DNA from: Lysobacterales bacterium
GTDB lineage: Bacteria; Pseudomonadota; Gammaproteobacteria; Xanthomonadales; SZUA-36
DNA length: 38,514 nucleotides
Assembly: GCA_013042915.1 (NCBI GenBank)
Contig: JABDPF010000021.1
Coordinates: forward strand, 1-38,514
Direction: 5' to 3'
Below the pieces are notes generated by a model, which did not search any database, was not told the DNA's origin, and saw only the letters and a program-made list of their open reading frames with translations. Below, piece by piece: positions 27,910-36,697 of this stretch (positions within the stretch are counted from its first letter, which is position 1; each line of letters opens with the position of its first letter). The position numbers and the translations under genes were made by a program.

Positions 27910-30288
27910 TCAGCCGGAGCCGGCTTTCTTCTTGCTGGCTTTTTTCCGGGCGGTTTTCTTTTTCGAAGTTTTTTTCTTCGAGGTCTTTTTCTTGCTGGTC
28001 TTTTTCTTTGCCGTTTTCTTCTTGGAGGCCTTTTTCTTGCTTCGCTTGTCGGGCGCCGCGTCCAGCAATTCCTGGCATTCTTCCAGGGTCATGGAATCGG
28101 GCTCGCGGTCCTTCGGCATGCGGGCGTTCTTGTTGCCGTCGGTGATGAACGGCCCCCACCGACCCTTGACGATCTGCACGTCGCTATCGTCCCAGGTGCG
28201 CAGAATGCGATCGAGATCCGCCTGCTTTTTCGCGGCAATCAGCTCCAGCGCTGTGTCCAGGGTGACCGTGTGCGGATCGTCGTCTTTCAACGAGACGAAT
28301 TTGCTGCCGTAACGAATGTAAGGGCCGAATCGTCCGATGCCGGCGGCGACGGTTTCGCCCTCCTCGGTCTCCCCGAGGGTGCGCGGCAGCTTGAACAATT
28401 CGAGCGCCTCTTCCAGCGTGATGGTCTCCAGGCGCTGTCCGTTGCGCAAACCCGCAAACTTGGGCTTTTCATCGTCCTCGACGCTACCGATCTGCGCGTG
28501 CGGGCCGAAGCGACCCAGCCGCACCGAAACTTCCTTGCCCGTTTTCGGATCGTTTCCGAGTACGCGGGTCGCGCGCGCTTCCTGGCGGCTAACGCTTTCT
28601 TCCTTGTCCTCGATCCGCTTGGCAAACGGCTTCCAGAACTGCATCAGCGGTGGAATCCAGTGCATCTCGCCGCGCGAGATTTCGTCCAGCGTATCCTCCA
28701 TTCGGGCGGTGAACTCGTAATCCACGTAAGGCTCGAAGTGCTTCTCGAGGAAACTCGCCACCACCCGGCCGGTTTCCGTGGGAAAGAAGCGCCGGCGGTC
28801 GAGCTCGACGTAATTTCGCCGCACCAGGGTCTGGATAATGCTGGCATAGGTGGAGGGCCGGCCGATGCCGTAGTCTTCAAGCGCCTTGACCAGGCTGGCC
28901 TCGGAGAAGCGGGGCGGCGGCTCGGTGAAATGCTGCTCGGCGCGGATCTCCTCGACACTCACCACGTCGCCTTCGCGCATGTCGGGCAAACGGTTTTCTT
29001 TTTCTTCCTTGCCGGCCGGCCGTGATTCCTCGTAAGCGCGCAGGAAGCCGGGAAAGGCAATCACCGAACCGTTGGAACGGAACGACGCGCCCTCGCCGCA
29101 GGCGAATTCAACCGCCACCATATCCACCAGGGCGGGCACCATCTGCGAAGCCACCGCGCGTTTCCAGATGAGTTCGTAGAGGCGGGCCTGGTCGCCCTGC
29201 AGGCGTTTTTTCAAGGTATCAGGCGCATCGCAGGCCGAGGTGGGGCGAATGGCCTCGTGCGCCTCCTGGGCGTTCTTCGACTTGGTCTTGTAGAAATTGG
29301 GTTTTTCGGGAACGAATTCGTCGCCGAAACGACCCTTGATGCAGCCACGGATGTCGGACAACGCATCCGCCGACAGGTGCACCGAGTCGGTTCGCATGTA
29401 GGTGATGAAACCCGCCTCGTAAAGACCCTGGGCCGTTCGCATCGTTTTCTGCGCCGAGAAGCGAAGTTTACGAGCGGCGTCCTGCTGCAGGGTCGAGGTA
29501 ATGAACGGAGGCGCGGGCCGGCGCTTGCGCTGGCTGCGCTTGACCTCGCCGACCTTCAGCTTGCCGCCCGCGTCGTCAAGCAGGCGCCGGCGAACTTCCT
29601 GCGCCTGTTTCTCGTTGTTGATGTCGAATTGCTTCAGCCGCTCGTTACCCAAACGCACCAGGCGGGAATCGAAACCCTGCTCTTTGTGCTTCAGATCGGC
29701 CTCGATGGTCCAGTATTCCTGCGCGTCGAAGGCCTCGATTTCGCGTTCGCGCTCGACCAGCATGCGCAACGCAGGGCTCTGCACACGGCCTGCGGACAGT
29801 CCGGTCTTGATCTTTTTCCACAGCAGCGGCGACAGGTTGAAACCCACCAGGTGGTCCAGGGCGCGCCTCGCCTGCTGAGCGTTGACGAGGTCCATCGAGA
29901 GCTCCCGCGGATGATCAACGGCTTCCCGAATGGCTCTCTTCGTGATCTCGGAAAATGCGATCCGGTAGAACGGAATTTTTTCGGCCAGGCCTTTCTCGCG
30001 CAGGATTTCATAAATGTGCCAGGAAATGGCCTCGCCCTCGCGGTCGAGGTCTGTCGCGAGATACACCGCCTCGGCTTTCTTCGCCGCGGCCACGATCGCG
30101 CGCACGTGCCGTTCGCTGCCCTCGTTCAGCTCATAAATCATGGCAAAGTCGTTTTCAGGATCGACCGCGCCGTCTTTGGACGGCAGGTCCCGCACATGGC
30201 CATAGGAGGCCAGCACCTTGAAGTCGGGCCCCAGGTAGCGATTGATGGTGGTCGCCTTGGCCGGCGATTCTACGATGAGCAGTTTGAT
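27910..30288 (-). CDS. topA: DNA topoisomerase I, apparent ATC start codon
   Basis: TopA relaxes negative supercoils. Domains: TOPRIM with E7 (LLIVESPAK) and D80/D82 (ATDLDREGE), then the type IA core with active-site Y297 (ITYMRTDS). C-terminal Crpt-type repeats follow (GRFGPHAQIG, GRFGPYIRYG, GRWGPFITDG) without zinc ribbons, then a Lys-rich tail of KKKTS repeats. The frame opens after TAA 30301-30303 and contains no ATG, GTG or TTG before the conserved TOPRIM strand. The codon before KLLIVESPAK is ATC (30286-30288), preceded by AGAGGG with a 6-nt gap. I take ATC as the start, giving 792 residues. GTG 30216 would delete the catalytic Glu. A base error is possible. It lies 33 bp after smg. 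Confidence 0.93.
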   Translation of the reverse strand: MKLLIVESPAKATTINRYLGPDFKVLASYGHVRDLPSKDGAVDPENDFAMIYELNEGSERHVRAIVAAAKKAEAVYLATDLDREGEAISWHIYEILREKGLAEKIPFYRIAFSEITKRAIREAVDHPRELSMDLVNAQQARRALDHLVGFNLSPLLWKKIKTGLSAGRVQSPALRMLVEREREIEAFDAQEYWTIEADLKHKEQGFDSRLVRLGNERLKQFDINNEKQAQEVRRRLLDDAGGKLKVGEVKRSQRKRRPAPPFITSTLQQDAARKLRFSAQKTMRTAQGLYEAGFITYMRTDSVHLSADALSDIRGCIKGRFGDEFVPEKPNFYKTKSKNAQEAHEAIRPTSACDAPDTLKKRLQGDQARLYELIWKRAVASQMVPALVDMVAVEFACGEGASFRSNGSVIAFPGFLRAYEESRPAGKEEKENRLPDMREGDVVSVEEIRAEQHFTEPPPRFSEASLVKALEDYGIGRPSTYASIIQTLVRRNYVELDRRRFFPTETGRVVASFLEKHFEPYVDYEFTARMEDTLDEISRGEMHWIPPLMQFWKPFAKRIEDKEESVSRQEARATRVLGNDPKTGKEVSVRLGRFGPHAQIGSVEDDEKPKFAGLRNGQRLETITLEEALELFKLPRTLGETEEGETVAAGIGRFGPYIRYGSKFVSLKDDDPHTVTLDTALELIAAKKQADLDRILRTWDDSDVQIVKGRWGPFITDGNKNARMPKDREPDSMTLEECQELLDAAPDKRSKKKASKKKTAKKKTSKKKTSKKKTSKKKTARKKASKKKAGSG
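27922..28045 (-). repeat. Degenerate 15-bp tandem repeat coding the TopA Lys-rich tail
   Basis: The 3' end of topA is a pyrimidine-rich (plus strand) low-complexity run. It encodes repeated five-residue units of the form KKKTS/KKKTA, ending AGSG. The period is 15 bp with synonymous changes. Such tails give non-specific DNA binding. Copy number may vary between strains by slippage. Confidence 0.7.
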
Positions 30289-30321
30289 AACCGTCCCTCT
30301 TTAGGTTCTTATCGCTTTTTA

Positions 30322-30798
30322 TTAATGGCGGTAGTCCTGCTCGCTGTCAAACATCAGGTCTTCCATCCAGGCGAAATTGGCCTCCTGGCCCGGTTGGTTG
30401 AACAGCACCATCAACACGACCCACTTCACGTCTTCGAGGTCGATCTCGTGAGATTCCAATGCCATCAGGCGGTCCAGCACCAGTTCGCGGCGTTGCGCGT
30501 CGAGCACGCCACAATTGGACAGGTACATCAGGAAATCGCGGCAGCCGGTATCCAGCCGCACAATCTCGTTTCCTGCGAAGACCCTAACCGGCTCGTCCGT
30601 GCGCATGTTGAGCTCGGGCTGGAATCGCTGTTCGGCGAGTCCGTCGAGCCATTTGAAGGCTTTTTCGATTTCCCCGTTGGTAAAGCCGGCTTCGTGCAGG
30701 TTCTGTTCCAGGGAGTCGCGGTCGGGTTGTGTCTCGGGTTCTTCGTAGAAATAGTTCTCGAACAGGTACATGAGGACGTCGAGTACATTTTCTTTCAT
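30322..30798 (-). CDS. smg: Smg/DUF494 family protein
   Basis: The 158-residue acidic protein begins MKENVLDVLMYLFENYF and continues with AGFTNGEIEKAFKWLDGL, RVFAGNEIVRLDTGCRDFLMYL, LDAQRRELVLDRLMAL and EDVKWVVLMVLFNQPG. These are diagnostic of the Smg (DUF494) family found between dprA and topA in beta- and gammaproteobacteria. The molecular function is unknown. ATG 30798 overlaps the dprA stop by one base (TAATG) and has AGAGGT upstream. Confidence 0.95.
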   Translation of the reverse strand: MKENVLDVLMYLFENYFYEEPETQPDRDSLEQNLHEAGFTNGEIEKAFKWLDGLAEQRFQPELNMRTDEPVRVFAGNEIVRLDTGCRDFLMYLSNCGVLDAQRRELVLDRLMALESHEIDLEDVKWVVLMVLFNQPGQEANFAWMEDLMFDSEQDYRH

Positions 30799-31973
30799 TA
30801 AATACCTCTGTTTTTCTTGCGGCTGTAGGCTCCTCCCGGGTGGGCCTCAACCATTCCTCTCAGCTCCAGCATGAGCAGCATGGCCGACACGGCCCGTGCC
30901 GTCAATCCACATTTTTCGATAACGGCATCGACGGGGCGTGGATCGTAACCCAGGCAATCCCACAGCGCGAGATAGTCCGGATCCGATTCCCAGGGCGCCT
31001 GTTCCAGCCCGTCTGCAGCGCCACGCGCCGAGTCTTCCAGCTTGGGGTGGCCGGCATCCGACTCAAGCCCCTGCGGCGCGTCATCGACGTTTCGTTGCTG
31101 CAAATCAACCGCCATCCGCCCGGCGAGCGCAGCCAATTCCTGCAGAATTTCCGATACGTTTTCGACCAGGCGGGCGCCATCGCGTATCAGGCGATGACAA
31201 CCCTTGGCCATCGGGTTGTGTATCGAACCCGGCAGGGCAAAGATCTCGCGCCCCTGTTCGCCGGCCAGCCGTGCAGTGATCAAGGTACCGCTTCGCAGCC
31301 CGGCCTCGATCACGAGCACGCCCATGCTCAGGCCCGAGATGATGCGGTTTCGTGAAGGAAAGTGCGTGCGCCTGGCGGGCGTTCCCAGCGGAAACTCCGA
31401 AACCAGGGCGCCCCGTTCGCTGATGCGTCGTGCGAGGGACCTGCCCGACGCCGGGTAGACCACGTCCGCGCCGGTGCCGAGGACCGCCACCGTGCTGCCG
31501 CCTGCATCGAGCGCGGCCATGTGAGCCTCGGAATCAATACCGTCCGCCATCCCGCTGGTGATGGTCAGACCCTGACGGGTCAACTCACTGGCGAAGTCGC
31601 GGGCATTGTCACGGCCTCCGGACGTTGGGTTGCGGCTGCCGATGACCGCCAGCTGTGGCTGCCACAGCACGTCAACATCCCCATCCACGAACAATGCGGC
31701 CGGGGGCGAAGACAGGTTGCGCAATAACGAGGGATAGCGCTCGTCGTTCCAGGTCATCAGGGTGTGACCGGGGGCCTTGAGCCATTCGAGGTCCTGCCGT
31801 AAAAGAGATTCGTCGAAATGCCTGATCGCCTCGAGGCTGTCGTCTTTCAGCCCTGCGCGGCGCAAATCGGGTGCACTGGCAGCGACGAAGGCGTTCACTC
31901 CGCCGAAGCGTTCAATCAGTTTAACCAGGCGCGCGCCCCCCCCAGTCGGGGAACGCGCAACGCCATTAGCCAA
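30798..31973 (-). CDS. dprA: DNA-processing protein DprA (5' end uncertain or frameshifted)
   Basis: DprA binds incoming single-stranded DNA and loads RecA during transformation. The Rossmann-like core is intact: AVIGSRNPTSGG, SGMADGIDSEAH, VLGTGADVVYPA, FPSRNRIISGLS, EAGLRSGTLITAR and ALPGS. A C-terminal winged-helix domain follows. The open frame begins at TTG 31973, but its first 13 residues (ANGVARSPTGGG) look unlike DprA. In the frame shifted by one base, the same DNA reads DTRENWLMALRVPRLGG, a good DprA N-terminus. The two frames meet in a run of eight G (31936-31943); nine G would join them. So either the assembly is one base short, or the gene is shifted, or the tract is variable. smg overlaps the 3' end. 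Confidence 0.88.
   Translation of the reverse strand: MANGVARSPTGGGARLVKLIERFGGVNAFVAASAPDLRRAGLKDDSLEAIRHFDESLLRQDLEWLKAPGHTLMTWNDERYPSLLRNLSSPPAALFVDGDVDVLWQPQLAVIGSRNPTSGGRDNARDFASELTRQGLTITSGMADGIDSEAHMAALDAGGSTVAVLGTGADVVYPASGRSLARRISERGALVSEFPLGTPARRTHFPSRNRIISGLSMGVLVIEAGLRSGTLITARLAGEQGREIFALPGSIHNPMAKGCHRLIRDGARLVENVSEILQELAALAGRMAVDLQQRNVDDAPQGLESDAGHPKLEDSARGAADGLEQAPWESDPDYLALWDCLGYDPRPVDAVIEKCGLTARAVSAMLLMLELRGMVEAHPGGAYSRKKNRGI
31936..31943 (-). repeat. G8 homopolymer tract at the start of dprA
   Basis: Eight C on the plus strand (G8 in dprA) sit exactly where the conserved N-terminal DprA reading frame changes to the downstream frame. Tracts of this kind are prone to slippage and to sequencing error. 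Confidence 0.75.
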
Positions 31974-32035
31974 TTTTCCCGTGTATCGATGACAACCCCC
32001 GTTGCCGGGCGCTGCCAGAAAACGCCGGGCGTTGT

Positions 32036-33202
32036 TTACGGTTTCGTATCCGGGTGCCGCAGCACGTCGTACTCGCGAACGACCCGGTCACCGCCCATGA
32101 CCATGCCGTAGCTGATGTCATCGAACGTGCGGAACACCATGACTATGCCATCGTACACATCCGGCAGGCGAACCTCGGCATCCTTCGAGAAACTGCCGTA
32201 ACGGTAACCGACCTCGTCATCGATTTTTTTACCGCGGTTGAATGCCGCGAACACGTGGCCCGGCATAATTCCATCGCTGGTACCGCCATTGATCGAAACG
32301 ATCTGGTACAGGCCGACACCCGAGCGCTGACCGGACGTGGCCAGGACCCTGAGACCGTCGGGCACGGTGTCCATGGCGCGCGGGAAGAAGACTTCCTCGT
32401 AACCCGGATCTCCGCCTGGAAGTATATAGTCGCCCGGTTTCACCTCTGTGCGATCCCGGATGATGTCGAGGACGGAAATTTCCCCGGTTTGCGCCACGCG
32501 CACCCGGCTGACCTCGATCATCTCGTAACCCACCGGGTTTTTGGCCCTGCGGTCCCAGGGGTGCACCGTGTTGAACGGATCTTCCTGGCGATCCCAGATG
32601 TTGGGCACTTCCTTCCAGTGCTCCTTGGGCAGCACACGGCGGACTTCGCCGTCACCGATATCATCGTAAATGCTGCTGAGCCGCGCGACGATGTAAACCT
32701 GTCCAACCGCCGCGTCGAGACCACGGCCATAGGTGACGTCGCTGTAGGTCGCGTTCATGCGCTGGTCGTTGTTAGCCACGATGTAAGGCAGTCCCTCGAA
32801 TTCCTCGGGGGAAAGCACCTGGACATTGCGTATGTAGGGTGAAATCTTGTCGAACGGCACGGCGCGGAGCGCATCGTTGCGGTCGGTTACCCGAACCGCC
32901 GGACTGAGCTTCTTCGTGCCGCCGCGGTTGACCCGCAGCTGAGGTACGCCATCGACGTATACCAGAGAAATCACGTCGCCTGGATAGATCAGGTGCGGAT
33001 TCTCGATCTGCGGATTGGCGTGCCATATCGCGGGCCACTGCCAGGGCTTGTCAAGGAACCGTCCGGAGATGTCCCAGAGGGTGTCTCCCTTGACGACGAC
33101 GTATTCACCAGGATGATCGGATCGCACCGACACGTCCTGTGCCACGGCGGTTCCGAAAAACAATAGAGCCGCAAGGGTGGAGTAAATGAGCTTTCTGATC
33201 AC
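32036..33202 (-). CDS. Exported LysM-domain peptidoglycan-binding protein
   Basis: The 388-residue precursor starts at GTG 33202 and has a signal peptide (LIYSTLAALLFFGTAVA, cleavage near VAQ-DV). One LysM domain follows at about residues 33-80 (YVVVKGDTLWDISGRF, WPAIWHANPQIENPHLIYPGD). The remaining 300 residues form an uncharacterised beta-rich domain with YIVANNDQRM and GDYILPGGD. Proteins with this layout are usual between dprA and def in gammaproteobacteria and are presumed to act at the cell wall. A GGAAGG sequence precedes the start. It is divergent from def, with 139 bp between them. The 62-bp gap to dprA contains only a weak hairpin near 32021-32033. Confidence 0.93.
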   Translation of the reverse strand: MIRKLIYSTLAALLFFGTAVAQDVSVRSDHPGEYVVVKGDTLWDISGRFLDKPWQWPAIWHANPQIENPHLIYPGDVISLVYVDGVPQLRVNRGGTKKLSPAVRVTDRNDALRAVPFDKISPYIRNVQVLSPEEFEGLPYIVANNDQRMNATYSDVTYGRGLDAAVGQVYIVARLSSIYDDIGDGEVRRVLPKEHWKEVPNIWDRQEDPFNTVHPWDRRAKNPVGYEMIEVSRVRVAQTGEISVLDIIRDRTEVKPGDYILPGGDPGYEEVFFPRAMDTVPDGLRVLATSGQRSGVGLYQIVSINGGTSDGIMPGHVFAAFNRGKKIDDEVGYRYGSFSKDAEVRLPDVYDGIVMVFRTFDDISYGMVMGGDRVVREYDVLRHPDTKP

Positions 33203-33230
33203 GTTCCTTCCTCTCTAGTAGGCATCCAGC

Positions 33231-33243
33231 CATCTGTCAGATG
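33231..33243. promoter_or_regulatory. Inverted repeat in the LysM-def intergenic region
   Basis: CATCTG-T-CAGATG is a perfect 6+1+6 inverted repeat 29 bp upstream of the LysM gene start on its strand. It is compatible with a repressor or activator site for either divergent gene. I cannot name the regulator. Confidence 0.35.
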
Positions 33244-33341
33244 CGGTCAGTATTTACTCTGGCGAACGGGGTCCGCCAACGGCTATCATAATAAAACCCG
33301 AGACAAAGTTCACCTGAATTATTTTTAGCGCGTGTAACCCT

Positions 33342-33869
33342 ATGGCGAAATTAGAAATTCTTGAGATACCCGATCCCCGCTTGCGAACCGTCGCAAAACC
33401 GGTAGAAACCTTTGACGAGGCGCTTTCGGAGTTGGTCGAAAATATGGTCGAAACCATGTACGACGCCCGCGGCATCGGCCTGGCGGCGACCCAGGTCAAT
33501 GTCCATCGGCGCCTGCTGGTGCTCGACGTCAGCGATGCGCAGGATACGCCGCGCGAGTACGTCAACCCCAGGATCCTGGAAGCAGAAGGAACCGAGACCT
33601 GCGAAGAAGGCTGCCTGTCCGTACCGGGTATCTATGCCGATGTCAGCCGGGCCGAGCGGATTCGAATCGCAGCTTGCGACCGGCACGGCAACGCCTTTGA
33701 GGAAGACCTGGACGGCATGCACGCCGTCTGCCTTCAACACGAGATTGACCACCTGGATGGCAAGCTGTTCGTCGACTACCTGTCGCCGCTCAAACGCCGC
33801 ATCGTGATGAAAAAACTGGAAAAAGCGCGCAAGCAGGCCGAGAAAAACGCCGCCAAGGCCCGACTCTGA
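33342..33869 (+). CDS. def: Peptide deformylase
   Basis: Def removes the formyl group from the N-terminal Met of new proteins. The 175-residue enzyme has all three motifs: GIGLAATQV (about 44-52), EEGCLSVPG with the metal-binding Cys (about 87-95) and QHEIDHLDG with the two His and catalytic Glu (about 131-139). The C-terminus is a Lys-rich helix. It starts the def-fmt-rsmB operon and is 3 bp from fmt. It is a type I Gram-negative enzyme by length and sequence. Confidence 0.98.
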   Translation: MAKLEILEIPDPRLRTVAKPVETFDEALSELVENMVETMYDARGIGLAATQVNVHRRLLVLDVSDAQDTPREYVNPRILEAEGTETCEEGCLSVPGIYADVSRAERIRIAACDRHGNAFEEDLDGMHAVCLQHEIDHLDGKLFVDYLSPLKRRIVMKKLEKARKQAEKNAAKARL

Positions 33870-33872
33870 GCC

Positions 33873-34817
33873 ATGTTGGAACCCGGGAAACCCAGGATCA
33901 TTTTCGCGGGCACCCCGGACTTCGCGGTGCCACCGCTGCGCGCGTTGGTGGACGCGGGTTTCAAACCCGTGGCGGTGCTGACACAGCCCGACCGGCCAGC
34001 CGGACGCGGCCGCCGCATGCAGCCCAGCCCGGTGAAGCAAGCGGCCGAATCTGCAGGCATCGAGGTGTGGCAACCGCAAACGCTGAAATCCGCCGGCCCG
34101 CAGGAAGAACTACGCGCTCTCGCACCTGACCTGATGGTGGTCGTCGCCTATGGCCTGATTCTGCCGGCCGAGGTGCTCGCGATCCCGGCCCATGGTTGCT
34201 GGAACATCCATGCTTCGCTGCTGCCACGGTGGCGCGGTGCTGCGCCCATTCAGCGGGCGATCGAGGCGGGCGACCCGGAAAGCGGGGTCTGCATCATGCG
34301 GATGGAAGAAGGGCTCGACACCGGGCCGGTGATGAAAACCGTGCGCGTATCCCTGGCCGCGGACGAAACGGGGGGCAGCCTGCACGACCGGTTGGCCAGT
34401 GCCGGGGCCGATGCGCTTGTCGACTGCGTCGGCGCACTGGCTGCCGGAGCGCCACCGCTCCCCGAGGCCCAGGCCGAGGCAGGCGCGACCTACGCCCGGA
34501 AACTGGACAAGTCGGAGGCCCGCATCGACTGGTCGCGGCCGGCCCGTGTTCTCGAAAGATCGATCCGCGCATTCAACCCCTGGCCCGTGGCCTGGTGCAT
34601 GGCCGATGGAGAGCGCACGCGGGTTTGGATGGCCGCAGAAGTCTCTACACCGACGGACGCCGTTCCCGGAACCGTACTGAACGGGCATCGTGAAGGCATC
34701 GACGTGGCCACCGGAGAGGGCGTGCTGAGGCTGCTCGAATTGCAACGTCCGGGCAAACGCCGCACCAGCGCGGCGGACTATCTCAACGCCGCCCCCCCGC
34801 CGGACCGCTTCGAATGA
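33873..34817 (+). CDS. fmt: Methionyl-tRNA formyltransferase
   Basis: Fmt formylates Met-tRNA(fMet) from 10-formyl-THF for initiation. The 314-residue protein has the Rossmann start [17 protein letters not shown], the loop [11 protein letters not shown], the active-site block [20 protein letters not shown] (with N, H and a following D in LDTGPV), and the C-terminal OB-fold domain with RAFNPWP and [13 protein letters not shown]. Length equals E. coli Fmt (315). It follows def by 3 bp and precedes rsmB by 6 bp, so formylation and deformylation are cotranscribed. Confidence 0.98.
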   Translation: MLEPGKPRIIFAGTPDFAVPPLRALVDAGFKPVAVLTQPDRPAGRGRRMQPSPVKQAAESAGIEVWQPQTLKSAGPQEELRALAPDLMVVVAYGLILPAEVLAIPAHGCWNIHASLLPRWRGAAPIQRAIEAGDPESGVCIMRMEEGLDTGPVMKTVRVSLAADETGGSLHDRLASAGADALVDCVGALAAGAPPLPEAQAEAGATYARKLDKSEARIDWSRPARVLERSIRAFNPWPVAWCMADGERTRVWMAAEVSTPTDAVPGTVLNGHREGIDVATGEGVLRLLELQRPGKRRTSAADYLNAAPPPDRFE

Positions 34818-34823
34818 ACATTT

Positions 34824-36125
34824 ATGAGCCATCAACCTGACGCACGCTTGATGGCAGTCGCTCTCATCGGGGCCGTGCTCGATGACGGCGCCGTGCTGGG
34901 CGACGTGCCGGCGCATCCCACCGCGGACCCGCGCGACAAGGCCTACGCGCGCCATCTCGCGTACGGCACGCTCCGATGGTTCTCCGCGCTTGACTGGTTG
35001 GCTTTGCAACTTCTGCAAAAACCCCTGAAACAAAAAGACCGCGACATACACCGCTTGCTGCTGTTGGGTCTGTTCCAGTTATGGAAAGACCGCACCGCCG
35101 GCCACGCGGCGGTCAACGAGACCGCCGGGTGCGCGCGGAAGCTGGGAAAACGTTGGGCAACCGGCCTGGTGAACGCGGTTCTGCGCAGGTTCCAGCGCGA
35201 GCGAGGCGAACTGCTGGGCCGGCTCGAGCAGCGCGACGAGCGGTTCGCCCATCCCGAGTGGCTGCTGAGTGCTCTGCAGCGAGACTGGCCGGGGCAGTGG
35301 CAGGAAATCGTTGAGGCCAATAACCGGGCCGCCCCCCTGTGGTTGCGCATCGATGCGCGCGCCTCGTCCGAAGAGGTCACGGAGAATTTGAGAGCAGGTG
35401 GGCTCGAGGTCGACGGGCATCCCTGCGCGCCCGAGGCGGCGCGCGTCGAACCGGCCAGGCCGGTCCGGGACCTACCCGGATTCGATGCCGGCCGGGTCTC
35501 CGTGCAGGACCCCGCGGCCCAACTGGCCGCCGGACTCCTGGATTGCACTCCCGGCGATCGCGTGCTGGACGCCTGCGCGGCCCCCGGCGGCAAGACCGGC
35601 CACTTGCTGGAGCGCTATCCTGACATCGATTTGTTGGCCCTCGACCGCAGCGAAGTCCGCCTCGAGCAGGTGCGCGACAACCTGCAACGGCTCGATCTCT
35701 CGAAACGGGCGGAGCTATGCGTGGCGGACGCGGCTCGGCCGGACACCTGGTGGGACGGCCGCCCTTTCGACAGGCTCCTGCTGGATGCCCCCTGCACTGC
35801 CACGGGCGTGATTCGCCGCCACCCGGAAATCAAGTGGTTGCGCACGCCCTCGCAGGTCGAGGAAGCCGTTTCTCTGCAAACCCGGCTGCTGGATGCCCTC
35901 TGGCCCCTGCTCAAACCCGGCGGTATGCTTCTGTATGCAACGTGCTCGGTGCTCGCGGCCGAAAACCGCGAGCAGGCCGCCGCCTTCATCGAGCGCCACG
36001 ACGATGCCACGGCGAACTTGCCGGAGCTCGACTGGGGACTGGCCAGCGGTCCTGGACGGCAAATCCTGCCGGGTGACAAGGAGATGGACGGTTTCTACTA
36101 TGCCCGTGTTCAGAAACAGGCCTGA
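34824..36125 (+). CDS. rsmB: 16S rRNA (cytosine(967)-C(5))-methyltransferase RsmB
   Basis: RsmB makes m5C967 in 16S rRNA. The 433-residue protein has an N-terminal NusB-like RNA-binding domain (about 1-140, with RHLAYGTLRW, LLLLGLFQL and GHAAVNETA). A SAM-dependent domain follows, with SVQDPAAQLAA, the SAM loop DACAAPGGKTGHLLE, the motif IV Cys in LDAPCTATGV, the catalytic motif VI Cys in LLYATCSVL, and DGFYYA at the end. Both conserved Cys are present. The next gene starts inside its last codons, overlapping by 26 bp. Confidence 0.97.
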   Translation: MSHQPDARLMAVALIGAVLDDGAVLGDVPAHPTADPRDKAYARHLAYGTLRWFSALDWLALQLLQKPLKQKDRDIHRLLLLGLFQLWKDRTAGHAAVNETAGCARKLGKRWATGLVNAVLRRFQRERGELLGRLEQRDERFAHPEWLLSALQRDWPGQWQEIVEANNRAAPLWLRIDARASSEEVTENLRAGGLEVDGHPCAPEAARVEPARPVRDLPGFDAGRVSVQDPAAQLAAGLLDCTPGDRVLDACAAPGGKTGHLLERYPDIDLLALDRSEVRLEQVRDNLQRLDLSKRAELCVADAARPDTWWDGRPFDRLLLDAPCTATGVIRRHPEIKWLRTPSQVEEAVSLQTRLLDALWPLLKPGGMLLYATCSVLAAENREQAAAFIERHDDATANLPELDWGLASGPGRQILPGDKEMDGFYYARVQKQA

Positions 36126-36693
36126 TGGCCCGCTCCGCGGCCCGCTCGCCTGGCTGCTGACCGCCCTAGTGCTGGGTGGTTGCGGCCCGGCACCGGAAGG
36201 CGGGCGTTTCGATGCCGAACAGCTCGATGCCAACTGGAGCACCGGCCATCTGGAGGTCCATTTCACGCAACGGCTGCAGCTGAGCCCGGAAGCGCGCGAC
36301 GCCCTGCAGCATGGCGTTCCCCTGACCGTTGGCGTGGAATTGGTTTTGCGTGATGCGCACACTCAAAATCGGATACGCAGGGAACGATCGTTTTACGAAA
36401 TCCGCTACCTGCCTTTGAGTGAGCATTATCAACTCGCGCGTATTGCAGACGACGGGCAGGACGAAGTCCGAACATTTCCGCGCTTGCGCCACGTCCTGGC
36501 CGAGCTGAGCGACCTGCGCCTTAGCGTCGAAACCGGTGCCCTGCCGGGCGGCGAATACGAGCTACTCGCCCGAAGTTACCTCGACAAGCACAAGATGCCA
36601 CCGCCGATGCGCCTGCCGGTGCTTTTCTCGCCACGCTGGACCCACGAGTCGGCGTGGACGTCCGCAACCCTAGAAATCGAACCGGGAGCCTGA
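36100..36693 (+). CDS. DUF4390 family putative lipoprotein
   Basis: From ATG 36100 the product has 197 residues. The N-terminus is a basic stretch followed by LAWLLTALVLGGC-GP, a good lipobox (LGGC) with the Cys near residue 28. The mature part is a beta-rich domain with VHFTQRLQLSPEARDALQHG, VPLTVGVELVLRD and YEIRYLPLSEHYQLA. It ends LFSPRWTHESAWTSATLEI, the usual DUF4390 ending. The role is unknown. Family members commonly lie between rsmB and an NtrY-like sensor kinase gene, as here. It overlaps rsmB by 26 bp and is 4 bp from the kinase gene, so all are cotranscribed. The frame extends upstream inside rsmB but that part is a shadow. Confidence 0.85.
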   Translation: MPVFRNRPDGPLRGPLAWLLTALVLGGCGPAPEGGRFDAEQLDANWSTGHLEVHFTQRLQLSPEARDALQHGVPLTVGVELVLRDAHTQNRIRRERSFYEIRYLPLSEHYQLARIADDGQDEVRTFPRLRHVLAELSDLRLSVETGALPGGEYELLARSYLDKHKMPPPMRLPVLFSPRWTHESAWTSATLEIEPGA

Positions 36694-36697
36694 GGCG

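Noticed and set aside
27871-29025. 384-codon plus-strand open frame with a hydrophobic Phe/Leu-rich start
   Set aside because: It is the antisense of the Lys-rich TopA tail and C-terminal repeats; the apparent membrane segments come from the AAG/AAA codons read backwards.
27910-30216. topA starting at GTG 30216
   Set aside because: This start would remove the first TOPRIM strand and its catalytic Glu, and the upstream in-frame codons continue the conserved sequence back to KLLIVESPAK.
29257-30801. 514-codon plus-strand open frame
   Set aside because: Antisense to topA and smg, both fully supported by motifs; no recognisable domain in the frame.
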